Shown here: positions 1 through 12,100 of the stretch, one piece after another
Layout: each line of letters begins with the position of its first letter
Position numbering within the stretch: position 1 is the first letter of the stretch
Assembly (NCBI RefSeq): GCF_019097595.1
Contig: NC_080723.1
Coordinates: 15,134,511-15,198,510, forward strand
DNA: 64,000 bases
DNA from: Hemibagrus wyckioides
Taxonomy: Eukaryota > Chordata > Actinopteri > Siluriformes > Bagridae
Direction of reading: 5' to 3'
The notes under the pieces: model-generated
Database searches by the model: none
What the model was told of the DNA's origin: nothing
Seen by the model: only the letters and a program-made list of their open reading frames with translations
Translations under genes and position numbers: made by a program

Positions 1-2744
1 ATAATTTGTTATGTTAGCAAAAGGTTCTTTTTTCAATTCTGTGTTTTTTCCCTCCCTTGTATCTTTCCTTCTGAAAGTGGTAAGTTGGTCTGGGTGCGAT
101 ATGAAAATATAACATCAAGATAATAACATCATTGTTGTATATTAACATAAACACTTTCCTTAGCATTGTCACTTATAAGTGCTTTTATTTGAAGCAATCG
201 ATTTGATTTTGGACCAGTTGCTTCACTTTCCTTCTTTTTCCTGCCAAAATCCTTCAGTTCCCGATATGTTGAAATTTACCACGCAAAAAAAAAACCTTCA
301 CCTGAATGAAAATGTTTTTCAATATATGTTCTTCATATTTTTATTTTGTATTGTGCTCCAAAATATTTTGAACCCACCATTTTGGTCTTCCTTTTCCTTT
401 ATAATAATAATGTAATGTTTTGTTCACTGCAAGAAAGGTTCAGTGTGGAAGGTTTGAAATGTTATGTTTCCTAGGCACTTGACAAGAGATGAAACAATCT
501 TATCTCAGAATAATACGAAATAATGGTGAAAAAGTTCTCAGGATAACATTGCAAGCTGACTCATTATTTTCATGACTTTTCGGATGTTTCTGTTAGAATT
601 CTATTTACATTTAAGTTTGTTTGCTTTTTAATCATTAAGATAAGTAAGGTAGTGGCAAGGTAGGTGTTTCTTTATGAAGTGGTGTTGCTAGTTTCGAAAG
701 GTTAGGGTCTGAGGCGAGCACGTCCTCTCTTGTTACTAGTAGTGCACAGGAAACCTCGACTTCCTGTCAAAAGTGATACTGCTACTAGATGCCTTCAATA
801 TTTATATGCGAAAGAGAGAGGATGGATCATAATTTTACTATTGAAGTCACTTTTTTGCTTGCAGGTGAAGAAGAGTTGAGCATGCACAGGTAGCTTTGAA
901 GATTATAGTTATATTCATATATTTATACATATTGCTGTATATAACCAACTTTAGCTTTTATTCTATAGGCCCTGTGTGCTTTTGCTTTATGCATGACATT
1001 TTCCTTTAGCTTAGTGCCCTGCTGTGTGTATATGTGGGCAGAGATGAGAAATAACCAGCTTGTCGTAGTAATGATTTATTCTTTATATGTGTATTACTGC
1101 TTTAATTTCTTTAGTATTTTTTGGGGTGCAAATGTCTTAATGTTCTGTTACCGTTAATAAAAGCTTTAAGATCAGCAAACCATGTGTTGGTTAAAAGCTG
1201 CTTGGTTGTGGTGTTCTTTTCTGCTAAATAACGCCTTATTGAAGGCACGCTATAAATTGGTCTAGTTTATTTGTACAGTAAGCAGTTTTGCATTTTCATA
1301 CACACACTAAAAAAAAAAGTAATCAACCCCCACTAAGTGGATTAGTGTGCAGTGTTAAATTTTCATATATGATCATGAATGTAAACTTACTTTTTGTGTT
1401 ATGGGTTATGCTTAGAACTGTCAGATAGCAAGCGACTTTTTGCTCTGAAGCCGATTGCTCAATCCTGCTGATAAACAAGTAGCCATATTTCTGAAAAACT
1501 GAAATGCAAGTCACTTATAAAGCATAAAGCCTGCACGAAGTCAGGTTTATTACTCAATGCTTGTACAGTGATGAATATTATTAGCAGTTGTGGAGTGCCC
1601 TTAGTGTCAGTTTTTGTTGCTATACATGTTTGAAAGGGAAAGATTGATCATAATATGATACACACCCACATAGTGACTTTTACATTCATGTGGAAATGTA
1701 CATTTTTATACATATATATATATTTTTTTTTTCTGGCAAAGCTACTTTGGGTAATATCCATGCTGCAGAGAGCTTATAATTGATATAAAATCTAAAATAA
1801 AATGGGCAAAAAAAATAAATATATATATATTCTTGGCTGTCATTAAGCCTCTATTATAGAGGGCCTATTGTTTACCAATTTCTTATTTCCTTTCTTCTCT
1901 CTCTCTTTCTCTAGTATGTGGCTTAGTAAAATTGTATGAAAACATTTCCTGTACAGGTTTCTCACCTTTTGAGAAACCGAAATCAAACGATTGTAAAATG
2001 GAGTTTTATTGTGGAGTAAATACACACAGGTAGTTTTACAGCCATTTAGTAGTGGTAGGAAAAGTCACACTTTTTCGGGGAGGCTGTCAGTTTCTGTGTG
2101 TTTACCAAAATCATGCACTTAAAGCCAGTGGACTTATTATTTTCCGGTAATGTTGATTCTCAGGCGAATTATATTGTTCTGTGTTGCATTGATATAGGAC
2201 AGTTCTTTCCCCTGGAACATAGTTGACTCATTCACAACATAATCTTTGTGAAAGTAAGACTGGGAGGAGTCTTATAAGTCTTTCTTGTGCTTTTGTATAA
2301 TAGGACTAAGCAAGATTAGTGTTTTGCTCTGTGCTGGGAGTTGTAAGCTTGATTTATGAGCTGTGTTGGACTGTGATGTGTGACGTACGATTAGCATGTG
2401 TCCAGATATGGAAATGGTGGGCATGAGTATTAATGGTAAGAGTGGGTAAAGGTTTTCCATGTCCTGGGCTCGTATCTACGCACTACCTTTGTATGAACTG
2501 GGGACTTTCCTTTTGAAGTCATTTTGATGTCCACCTCGAAGTGGAACAGCTAACAATTTCTTGGACTATTTAAAACTTCTCTTTGTTTTTTTTTCTTCCA
2601 GAAAAAGGTCAATCGTAAGGAATTTCCCCAAGTGAAAGTTTGATAAGCCACATGTGTGTTGCTACTTAGGTACCTAAAATGGCCTGTCTGTCTAAACTGA
2701 TGGAAGAAGATCCTACTTGAAGTAGGAAAATAAACGCAACTCAA
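1..2744. other. Intergenic stretch with no secure gene
   Basis: I see no recognisable coding exon with family similarity here. The sequence is AT-rich, and its short open frames (such as 179-415 on the plus strand) are low-complexity. The only gene-like signal is a weak candidate last exon at 865-893, listed separately. By human synteny the neighbour on this side of IL2 would be ADAD1 or KIAA1109/BLTP1, but I cannot recognise either. Confidence 0.6.
865..893 (+). other. Candidate terminal coding exon of an upstream gene
   Basis: A pyrimidine-rich tract ending in GCAG (861-864) is followed by a short open frame that would close a codon split after its first base, read EEELSMHR and stop at TAG (891-893). 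An AATAAA signal follows at 1156-1161, which would make a roughly 270-base 3' UTR. This is only a pattern of splice site, short frame and polyadenylation signal. Such combinations arise by chance in AT-rich DNA, and I do not recognise the peptide. Confidence 0.15.
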
Positions 2745-2764
2745 ACTTATAGAACAAGCATTTC

Positions 2765-2770
2765 TTTATT
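2765..2770 (-). terminator. Polyadenylation signal of the IL2-like gene
   Basis: AATAAA reads on the minus strand here, about 230 bases beyond the IL2 stop codon at 2999-3001. It is the first canonical signal after the AU-rich element. Cleavage would be expected near 2745. Confidence 0.6.
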
Positions 2771-2815
2771 TTCTCTTCAGATGAAAAGCGTTTTAACATT
2801 CAACATTAAATATTT

Positions 2816-2843
2816 TTAAATAAATATATAAATAGATAAATAG
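2816..2843 (-). promoter_or_regulatory. AU-rich element in the IL2 3' UTR
   Basis: Read on the minus strand, this stretch carries four ATTTA pentamers, some overlapping as ATTTATTTA. Clustered ATTTA motifs in cytokine 3' UTRs are known to cause rapid mRNA decay through ARE-binding proteins. The position, between the stop codon and the AATAAA at 2765-2770, fits that role. Confidence 0.6.
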
Positions 2844-2998
2844 CTGCACCTCCTACAAAAAGCTTATGTCAAAATCTTAGTGCTTCACAAACAAAGCCAG
2901 AAAGAGAACTTTTTTTCACAGAGTTTCTTCATGGAAGTTACATTCAGTAGCTGTTACTACAAATCACTCTCGGAGAATTTTTCATTTGGAAGCTTGCG

Positions 2999-3995
2999 TT
3001 AATGTTTATCTATTTTTCTTTGGAAACTCCAACTGCTGTTCAGCATTTGCATCAGCGTTTTGAGGTTTTTGATGAATTCTTTATATGGCTTTTTGTTTGG
3101 CTGTTCTTTATTCTTATCCACCTCGCAGAAGCAGGGTTGAGAATGTGCTTTTTCCTGAAAAGAAACGGAGATGACAAATTAGCATTAGTTAGTGTTTATA
3201 ATGGATTTCCTGTAAAAATCTATAGTTTTGTAAAAAATATATAAATAGCAAAAGCAGCAAAAAAAGCTTACTTCAGCAGTTTCATTCATCTTATGCAGCA
3301 GATGCTGTATGTTTTCCTTTGCCCTGTTGACATGTTGGAATTGAATCATTCTACTTTCAAAGCACTCTGATTCAACTACTTCCAGCTCTAAGAGGGAGCA
3401 TTGCAGAGATTCCCTGATGCACTGAGGAGAGAGGAAAACAATAAAAAAAAAAAGTATAAGAACATCAGTTGGAAAAAGATAACTGTGTATAATTGTCCCT
3501 TGCACTCTGTTAAGTTGAGCTGATTGTAATTAACCAGTGATTTTTAGAGCATAATTTCTTTGCTCACTTTTTCTTTCCAAACTGCCCTCATTCGTTTTCA
3601 GAAATCAGGTGTGAGAACTCTCTGCTAACTTAATGTTTGTCATTCTCGTAGTAACGTTCTTTCTGTATGACTTCTCAGGAAGCTTGTCAGAAAGCAATTA
3701 ATAGCAGAGAAATATTAGTCGCTTACCCCACTAGTGCCAGAGGGAATGTAGAAAGTTGAATCCGGTTCAATCTGTAATAAGATGACAACATTAAAATATG
3801 TCACAGTAGAGCAGTGAATAATATAAATGAAATAAATACAGTTAGTGTAGAGATACCAGTGAAAAAACTTACACAGTCTGTCTCCTGTAGTTTCCCTATA
3901 GATATGTTTATGTCTTTGATTATATGATGAATGGTGGGAGCTGCAAGGCAGGGCAGCAGATTCATGGTCAGCATCAGAATCCAGTATAGAGTCAT
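2999..3995 (-). CDS. il2: Interleukin-2-like cytokine, four coding exons
   Basis: Secreted four-helix cytokine expected to act through the common gamma-chain receptor on T cells. Coding exons on the minus strand are 3995-3873, 3771-3727, 3421-3272 and 3154-2999, all phase 0 with GT-AG introns, giving 157 residues. Residues 1-19 form a hydrophobic signal peptide ending LAA. Cysteines follow at 41, 57, 64, 76, 114 and 116. The last exon has the family-type CFCE motif (114-117) followed by KEF and leucine-rich helix D. Sequons are N30-I-S, N102-E-T and N145-S-S. The tiny 45-nt second exon is typical of the IL2/IL15/IL21 family. A TATA box lies upstream and an AU-rich element downstream. IL-2 is preferred over IL-15 or IL-21 because a second family member in the same orientation lies between this gene and cetn4/bbs12, as in human 4q27. 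The gene is intact. The family call is firm; the exact name is synteny-based. Confidence 0.85.
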
Positions 3996-4066
3996 GATGT
4001 CAGTTTAATAATTCCTCTTCGGTGTTCTCTTCAGTGTAAGTGTGAGAGTTTATAGTCAAGTGGCTC

Positions 4067-4076
4067 TATATTTATA
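4067..4076 (-). promoter_or_regulatory. TATA box of the IL2-like gene
   Basis: The minus strand reads TATAAATATA, 72-81 bases upstream of the ATG at 3995, a normal distance for a short 5' UTR. A GGAAAA core at 4088-4093, just upstream, resembles the core bound by NFAT factors, which drive IL2 in mammals. The NFAT suggestion is inference from a six-base match. Confidence 0.6.
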
Positions 4077-4099
4077 CTTGTCTTTGTGGAAAATGAATG

Positions 4100-7000
4100 G
4101 GTGGGAAGAAACACTTTAGATATTAGCAATGTAATCAGCTGCCATTAGGGTTTTTTTTCCCCTTCGAGCTGGGATTTTCTTTCACCCCCTCCCCTTTGTG
4201 TGTGTGTATGAGAGAGAGAGTGAGTGAGTAAGGGGAAAGAGAGAGAGAGTATGTGGTCCATCTAGAGGAAGATAAAAAAAAAAACCTACTGCTCTAGCTG
4301 TTGCTATCTGATAGAATTAATTTGCCTGTGTTTTGGTTTAGGTAAATGTGACATTCAGTTATCTGTCCTGTTCGATGAGTCCTGTTTCCTAGTCCTGTTT
4401 CTTAATCTGCTGGCACTTGGGCTAGATTTATAAATTACAAACTTAATAAACAGGCCCAGATACGCAGGTGTGTGTGTGTGCATGTGTGTGTGTGTTCGTT
4501 TGACAGATATGGGGATTCCCCCTGTCATGGGAAACCCAGCTTTTGCAGGCCTCCATTCTGTTAATGAGCAGAAAAATGAAGTAAAAGTAAATGGAAAAAT
4601 GGGAGACAAGTAACCCCTAATAATATTATAAGGGCTATAGATTTTTCTTGCCTTTGACTTGTTTTGTCTTTCTTTCACGAAGCATTTTGTTTTGAATTTG
4701 ATAGAGGCTTTGGACACTTTCTCTTTACAGGGTTTGTTTTTACATTCTTCATTCCTTTTGTTTTGGGTTGGCTTGCAATAAATGTCGGCAATAAGCACAA
4801 CAAGATTAAGAATTCATTGTTGTAAGGTTTAAGCTGATAAGTGCCATTTCCAATCGTCATGACTTATTACTTCTAGATATTTCATTACGGCTTTCGTTGA
4901 CACATTATTCGAACATTTTGTAATGAATGGATTAAAGGCATACAGATAGTGGGGTGCTAGTAAGGGGACAGGGTATGGGTTATAACTGCTCAGAGAGATC
5001 GTTCTAACTGGGAACGCTGGTAGAGAGTTGTGTCTGTTTTTTGTGGGTGTTACCAAGGATTTTTTAGAACGGTGTCGTTCCAGATATAGCTTTGGAATGT
5101 AATATTATATCTGTAAACCTTTTTCCGTTATCTCCTGCAGTACTTAATGTTTTCTAGAGTCTTCGGGAAGCTTGTCCTTCCCAATCTCTTTTGGAAAGAG
5201 ATTAAATCTCAATTTAGAATTGATCACGCTGTTAGTTTATCAGGCTGATGTCTTCTCTATGATAAAACTCCTGTAGGCAACTATAAATGAAAAATGTTTC
5301 TTGGGTGCTTCACACATGGCGATGTGAGCACATTATTGTTTAATAGGTTAATTTACAGCAAACTTTACTGAGAAACCTGTGTGGTTATCAGCATAGTCAT
5401 GTTTAGACCTTTTGTCGTTCGCTACAGGTGTTTTACCCAGATACTTGCGTTCGTATTTTCCATGAATGAGAGTCCCATTACACCGGATTTAATTTATAAC
5501 AAATATATAGATTTTGCCATTTCCACTTGTCCTGATGTATTACTTCCAGATATTTCATTACAGACTTTTTTCTTTATCACCTGTACCTTTCTATGTTTTT
5601 GCCCCATTTTTAGTGTCTGCTGCTAATTTACACACAAGTTTCACGGTTTCACTTAATGTCTCCTTCATTTCTGAACTACTCCACTATCCGGATATTACAG
5701 CTGCTGTTCTTTTCTTCGTGGTGCTTGGCTCAAAGCATTGCTTACAAACCACTGCATTTCACGCTTTATAACTGGGTGATTTTATCATATAAATATGCCA
5801 AAAAAAAAGTGAATCATTTAAAAATGGGTCAGTTTGACAAAAATTAGTCATGTTACTGATAAATAGCAGACTAGGCTATTTATTTAGGCTGTTTTTATGT
5901 GATTCTGTTTCACTGAACAAATCCTCATAAATGATTATAATCTGTTTCATGAAAATTGTATATTTTGTCATTCATGAAAAGTTCTTGAGGGGTCAGAGTA
6001 CTTTTTTTCCTGGTCTGATATGTGTATTCAGGTACAAAAAGGCACCATGGAAATTGTGGTTTAGATGCTCATGGGACAACCCAACTGAGTCAGATTAACC
6101 TTTGGATGTGATGTGATGCATAGTAACAGGTATTTATCTGGCCACTTGTAAGGTTTTTCTCCTAAATAAATGTGGGTTTTTTTTTTTTGTTTGGTTTTTT
6201 TTTTTTTTTATACATTTTTACATATTTTCCCCAGAAAAGAGTAGCAAAGGCTTTAATGCCGTATGATGCCATTAGTGTTACATTAGAGTAATGAGTAATG
6301 AAGACATATAGTGTTAGGGATGATGTAACAGGATGAGGTAGATGTCTCCAGCGTGACATGAATTTGATTATTTTATTAAATCGGCACTTTAAATGTTTAA
6401 CGTTTACTTTGTCGTTTTAAGGTGTTCTGCTCATCAAATGCTCCGCTCATTTGTCCACAGATCACTTATTAATGAACAGCACTATACTTTTCAATCAGTT
6501 ACAGTTAAAATTAATGTTGTGGAACACTTGTTTATGAAACCAGAAAAGAAAAAACAGAATGATGCAAAGTACTGACTTTGTACCTAAACACTATATGCTG
6601 TAATTATTGCCTTAGATTTAGATAACATTTCTCTTTATCACTATATCAGTGAACTATTTCTTTTGTTAAAAAAAACAACAAAAAAAAACATTAAGTTTTT
6701 TAACGTTTTAATAAAAAAAACTTTAAATAAAACTTTATTAGGTGGCTTAGGTTAAGTTAAGCATCTGTGGTACAAATCCTTGTCAGTTAAAACAATAACA
6801 TATTAGAACAATGATATCAGTTTAAACCATTGAAGCCAGAATATTTCATGTAATATACTAGCTGTTACAGAAATTTTATCATCCTCTCCATCAGAAGAAA
6901 TTGAGATTTGGGTAGTAAGAACCCCTTTTGTGTACCAGTGATGGATATGATCTAGTTTACTCGCAGTTAGCTAGTCAGCTTGCTGTTTGAAATTGGGTAC

Positions 7001-10000
7001 ATTTCAAATGACATGTATGTATGTGTGTATTATGTTTATCCTGATCCTTTTAAATGAAGACTTTAAATGAAAGTGTTGTCAGCATCCTATACTATTTTAA
7101 GGTTTAAAAAAAGGTGACATCTTACACAGTTTATTGGTCAAGGAAGTGTTGAGACACATGTATGTTAGGGTTACCTTTGTTGCCCTTTGAGTGGAAAAAA
7201 AAGTGAGATTGATGGAGGACACTTAGTCAGGGAAAAGCCCTTTGGCAGCCAGTCAAAGAGTGGGTGTCCTGGGCGAATCTGTGTCAGTGGTCTGCTGTAG
7301 TCATGGAACAGCATTCTGTACATTTACATATTACATAAACGCCATTACTCAGGCTCAACTTTTAATGTAAATTTTGAACACAATGCTCAAATGTAATTTA
7401 AAACACTAGATAGGCACAAGATAGATCGTTTGAACTATTATTGTGATCGTATAACTTTTAGGGGTTTTTTTTCCCCCTAAGGAGAAATACATTTATATCA
7501 TAATGTCTATTAACTTTAACTATCCAAACTGTGGCTTTTTCTAGTTTTCTTTTCATTAACTAGACTCAAATACAAACGTATTTACTTATACTACGGTATA
7601 AACATGTTTATTTATTGTGAATAAACACATTATGTTTATGATCTGTTTAGAATGACATTTAAGTTGGGGAAAGATCTGAGAAATAATTTCATTCTTGCAT
7701 TCAAAAAGAGATCAGTTCTCCTTCATCTTATTAATGTCTAATATTTTTTCACATATCTTCCACATTAAACAAATAAAAATGTAATTGCTGCCATGTTGCT
7801 ATAGTTTTAGAGGAATAAAACGCTTCAGGAAATGCCGTTATAGGAAAATATTGTTGTGCATCATACCACCCTGTCACTACCCTTCCACTGAGCATTTTGA
7901 TGTTAGTGATAAACAACAACACACTTCCTGTAGCAGAGTTTACCGTGAGGTTAAGAATTATACAATCTAATCTGTAAGTGAATAAAATCCATTTTGAGAA
8001 TAACGTTTGTCAGAATGATTGACACCCTTGCATTCAATATTTTGTATAGCCACCCTAGGCCTACACGACAGCAATGAGGCTTCTCTAATAATGCTTACTG
8101 AGAGCATGGAATCTCGCATTAAACATAATCTCTAATCAAACATATTTCTCAGGCTCCTGCGGTCTCTCTCATGGACTCTCTTCTTTAGGTTTCAGTGTGT
8201 TTTATGTCATTTAGCCAAGCATTTACCCTCCAAAATCTGCTTTAGGGGAAAAAAAAAGAAGCAAATGAATAAATCTAAGACTTAATCTGTGTCTTCATGC
8301 GCATTTTATTGTGCTACAAGCAAGATTTCACTTTTTGGTTTATCGAAAGATACAGCTTGAATGAAAATTGTATTTCTCACTATTCTTGCGTTCACAGCTT
8401 TACTGCATAAGAGATGGATTTGCAGAATGTCTTTATAGATTTATATGAATCTGTGGTGCTGGAAACTGGACAATAGCACAGCAGCATTTTGCTTGAGCGT
8501 CTGTGCTTATTTACCTATGAACTTTTTTTTTTTTCTTGGATTACCTATTACATAGCTCTGCAAACATGTGGAAAGATAACAGTAAGATTGAAAGAGGGCA
8601 GATGGGCAGGGAAAAGCCCTCTTATTACATTCAGAGTAGCATCTGAATCACAAGTGGCATTTTTGGCTAAATGGGCTGCTTTTGCCATGGAAAAATATGT
8701 CACACCTCTTTGGGGTTTCTGTACAAGTTGCCTTTTAAAATATTTTCGAAAAACAAGATTCTATACGTTTAGCTCTATAAATATGTGGCATCTTCACATT
8801 TGAATTGTAATAATATCACCTGTTTTATGTTGTTTATTAGCATGTTTAACAAGAACCCAGCATGTTAAATCGGTAGTTTTATGCTTCACAGCTCCAGCGT
8901 ATTACTGTAATCAGCAGCTTTCTGATGTATTTCAAACAGTTTTCAACCAAAATGCGACCTGGATTGCATAAGAGGGTTTGTGGGCAGGAATGGGGTTACT
9001 CCAACCTCTACTTTTTTCCAGTAAAATGTTTACATTCAGGGCAGTTTTCGTGTATCCTTGCTCAGTGACGCAAGGAAACTAATACCTGTCCATACATTGG
9101 ATAACGTAGCACTATTTAGCAATTTATTTTTATTTACAAAACATCCTCTACAGGATAACGATTTAAATAATATATAATGTTACTAAGTTTGGAACTTTTT
9201 GAGCTCACAAGTGTTCATTCCCCCTTTGTATGGAGACATTTGGGACTCACTGTATGTACTTAATACCTCAGTCTTAGCCATGTGGGGAAAGTAAATATTG
9301 GGATAAAGTTATTTGGTTGCTAAAAATTTCAGTCACATACAGAAGACTGTGTTTAGAATACTTGGGTGAAAGTTTACAATGCTAGAGAAGTATGTCAGAT
9401 GGATTAATATTTTTTAAACCAATATATTGCTGACCAAATATATTCCTCTTGATGTCAGGAGATCCTTTCTGATTTCATTGGTGTTAAAATAGCTTGGATT
9501 CAGATGTCACATGGTTGACTCAGTACTTTATTTACTCATGTTTCTTAACAGTTAAAGATGGATTAGCTCTGACCAGCTGAGAGATTCATCAAGCCTGGTT
9601 TAACCAGTTGAATAATCTGGATGGTTCACTAACCCAAATGATCTATTTTCACTCACTTTAAAAATACATAGGATTTTTAAGAAACTTTTTTTCTTTAAAA
9701 CCTGAATGAACAAGAAATAAATAATCAAGGATATCAAATGATAAAATTTATTGAAATTATATTAGACTAGATTGGATCACCATTACATTTCTAAGCGTTA
9801 GTGTATAATTTTACATGTGCATTTATTGCTTTGGCTGATGAGGTTCGGGCCACCTACAGGGACCCAAGGGGAGATTTGAACTCAGTAATCAGTAGCCCAA
9901 CGTAGAGTTAATATTCATGTTTGTAAAGCTCTTAAAATATCAGTTATTTACTAAAATATATACATATCAGACCAGGCTAACATCTTCCATTGCCCTGTGG

Positions 10001-10149
10001 TCCACTTCTGATGCTCATGTGTAGGTGATTTTGTCAGTGTACAGGGGCCAGGATGGGTGCTCTGACAGGTCCACAGCTCTGCAGCCCCATATACAGAAAG
10101 CTGGGATGCACTGAGTGTTCTGACACCTACCAGTAGTAGCTCTGCTGTG
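4100..10149. other. Gene-free AT-rich intergenic DNA
   Basis: No exon with recognisable protein similarity is visible on either strand. The longer open frames (4355-4798 minus, 5381-5771 plus, 8489-8803 plus) have no family features and run across simple repeats. A GA/GT-rich patch lies at 4197-4250 and a CA/TG patch at 4470-4497. Near 4870-4890 and 5535-5555 the same roughly 20-base phrase (attacttc-agatatttcatta) recurs, so an old repeat is likely present. Confidence 0.5.
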
Positions 10150-10440
10150 GGATTGGACCAGACAGGCTAGCCTTTGCTTCACACGCACATCAAGGATTCT
10201 TGATCACCCTTGACTCTTTCGCCGATTGTCCTTCCTTGGACTACTTTTGGTAGGTACTAACCACTAAAAGCCAGGAACACTAGCCATCACAATTTGGCTC
10301 TTGTCAAAGTCTTTCAGATCCTTATACTTGCCCATCTACATCTTCCAATACATTGAGAACTGACTGTTACATCATTACTGCCTAATGTATCTCAACTCTT
10401 GACCACTGTAAATAAGATAAGCAGTGTTATTCACGTCAGT
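10150..10440 (-). mobile_element. Degenerate Tc1/mariner fragment
   Basis: This segment resembles the 23724-24115 copy on the same strand. It shares the stretches around 'cacacgcacatca', 'ccttccttggacta', 'gccatcacaatttgg' and 'cttgcccat', in the same order. In the better copy, the minus strand encodes the N-terminal helix-turn-helix part of a Tc1-type transposase. Here the frame is destroyed by many changes. The outer limits are uncertain. Confidence 0.6.
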
Positions 10441-12019
10441 TGTTTAAATTTTGTGGCTGACTGGTGTAAGTGTCCTAGTATAAGGTGTTAGCCATCAGAA
10501 ACCGCGGTATAATTTAAATTAATGCCCAACTCGTAATCATTATTCAGTGTAACTTCCATGTGTTTTGTGGAGTTTTTATTTACCATATATGGTCTAAGTA
10601 TAACCAAGATTGAATATGGGGAAAATTAAAACTGTTAACATTTTTTTTCATTTATGTGCTTTCCCGTAGTACACAGATGAACAAATCTGTGTCATGTGAG
10701 ATCAAAGTAACCACCGTTTTATACCAATGCTGATGTAAAGCTACATCAAATTTCAGAACTTAGTTGACTTGAGTATAGGTGGGATGTGTAGTTAAATGTT
10801 GTACTTAAACTTACTCTCTAGATAAAGGCCAGCCATTAGCTACACTCACTATGTTTAGGTGCACTTTGTTGATGCTCTTTGTTAGTATACAATTAACAAC
10901 TTACCTCATTGCTAGTAAAATAGGGTGGAGGTTCTTTCTCAGCACAGCAGAAATTACAGTGGCAACCTAGTGTGTGCGGTGTTGGCACTGAAGGATGTCA
11001 CTATCTGAAATATTCAGCCAACAGTGCGACGACGTTACGCTCATTGTGCATAGACAATAATGAGCTATGTAAACTGTGAAGTAATGTGCATCTAAATGAC
11101 TGTAAGAGAATGCAGCAATGCAACCGATCCTGATATACCAGTACCTGCCTAAGGCTTCGTACATGGTACTGCCACTTAAAGTGTCCCTGCTCTTTAAGAG
11201 TGGTTCACCATTCAAATAACAGCTGTGATCCTCCTCTGTTCCCTGTTCATAAGGTATTGGTGAATTTATGAAGAGATCATGAATAGCAACAGATGGGCTA
11301 CAGTCTGGAACTACATAGAAAGTGCACCTGTGTAGTCATGTGATAAAAGGGCAATTAAGTGTAGCTGCAGGTCAGTGTACCTTAAAAATTGGTTGTTCTT
11401 TATGGAATGTGTGTCAGAATGTAGCGTGTAGACCTGTCGAGGCATGTTGCTTACATTTTACGTAGCGTGGCTATACAACAGTAATCTCATGTCGATTTGT
11501 TCATCTGTGTAGTCTGGTAATGACTCAGTTATAATACATCAATATGTGTCACTGAGGGGGATGTTTAAAGGTACATATACGGATTTCCATGTTTGATATT
11601 TATAGTTACAGTATAATTACATTTTTTTTATTGTACCACAAATGCTATGGGATGAAGTTGTTTGTTGTGTTGATGATATGAGATGAGGTTGTGTGGGTGT
11701 CATCGGGGATTTGAGGGTTTCACGGTATTCTGCCTAATGTGGATGAACCTCACTAGCAACTGTAGTTATTGGGAGGTAGAGTTGTATGTATTTGAGAATT
11801 GACAGCTGATAGGGGCAACAAATAAATGGTTGTGATATACTTCACCTTATAGCTGTTAGGGCTTTAATTCCAGTGACCATTTATATGTAAGTAATATTGC
11901 ATGAGCCAGAGTGCAGTTACACTCTGAATATGTGTGTGGCTGTGATTTGCTCCAGACACAAGCCTACTGGTGCATATAAACAGTTCATAAACAAGGAATT
12001 AATATCCATTAAATAGAAA
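10441..12019. repeat. Old repeat-derived DNA
   Basis: There is no gene. A segment near 11290-11340 ('cagatgggctacagtct...gaactac...aaagtgcacctg') resembles the terminal part of a Tc1-like element. A phrase at 11495-11530 ('tcatctgtgtagtctg-taatgactcagt') recurs at 12190-12225, which suggests two copies of one degraded repeat. Family and limits cannot be fixed by eye. Confidence 0.4.
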
Positions 12020-12100
12020 TATCCTTTATTTGTCACATATACATTACAGCACAGTGAAATTCTTTCTTCACATATCCCATCCTTGGAGGCATGTGAGTTA
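12020..12100 (-). repeat. 3' tail of a tRNA-derived SINE
   Basis: Read on the minus strand, this matches the tail of the SINE at 25137-25366. Both share the order 'gggatatg', 'aaagaatttcactgtgct', 'taatgtata' and 'aaataaagg'. Only the 3' part is present; the tRNA-like head is missing. Confidence 0.6.

Noticed and set aside
4355..4798. 147-codon minus-strand open frame
   Set aside because: It crosses a GT-rich repeat (the HTHMHTHTP run), has no domain or splice context, and sits just upstream of IL2.
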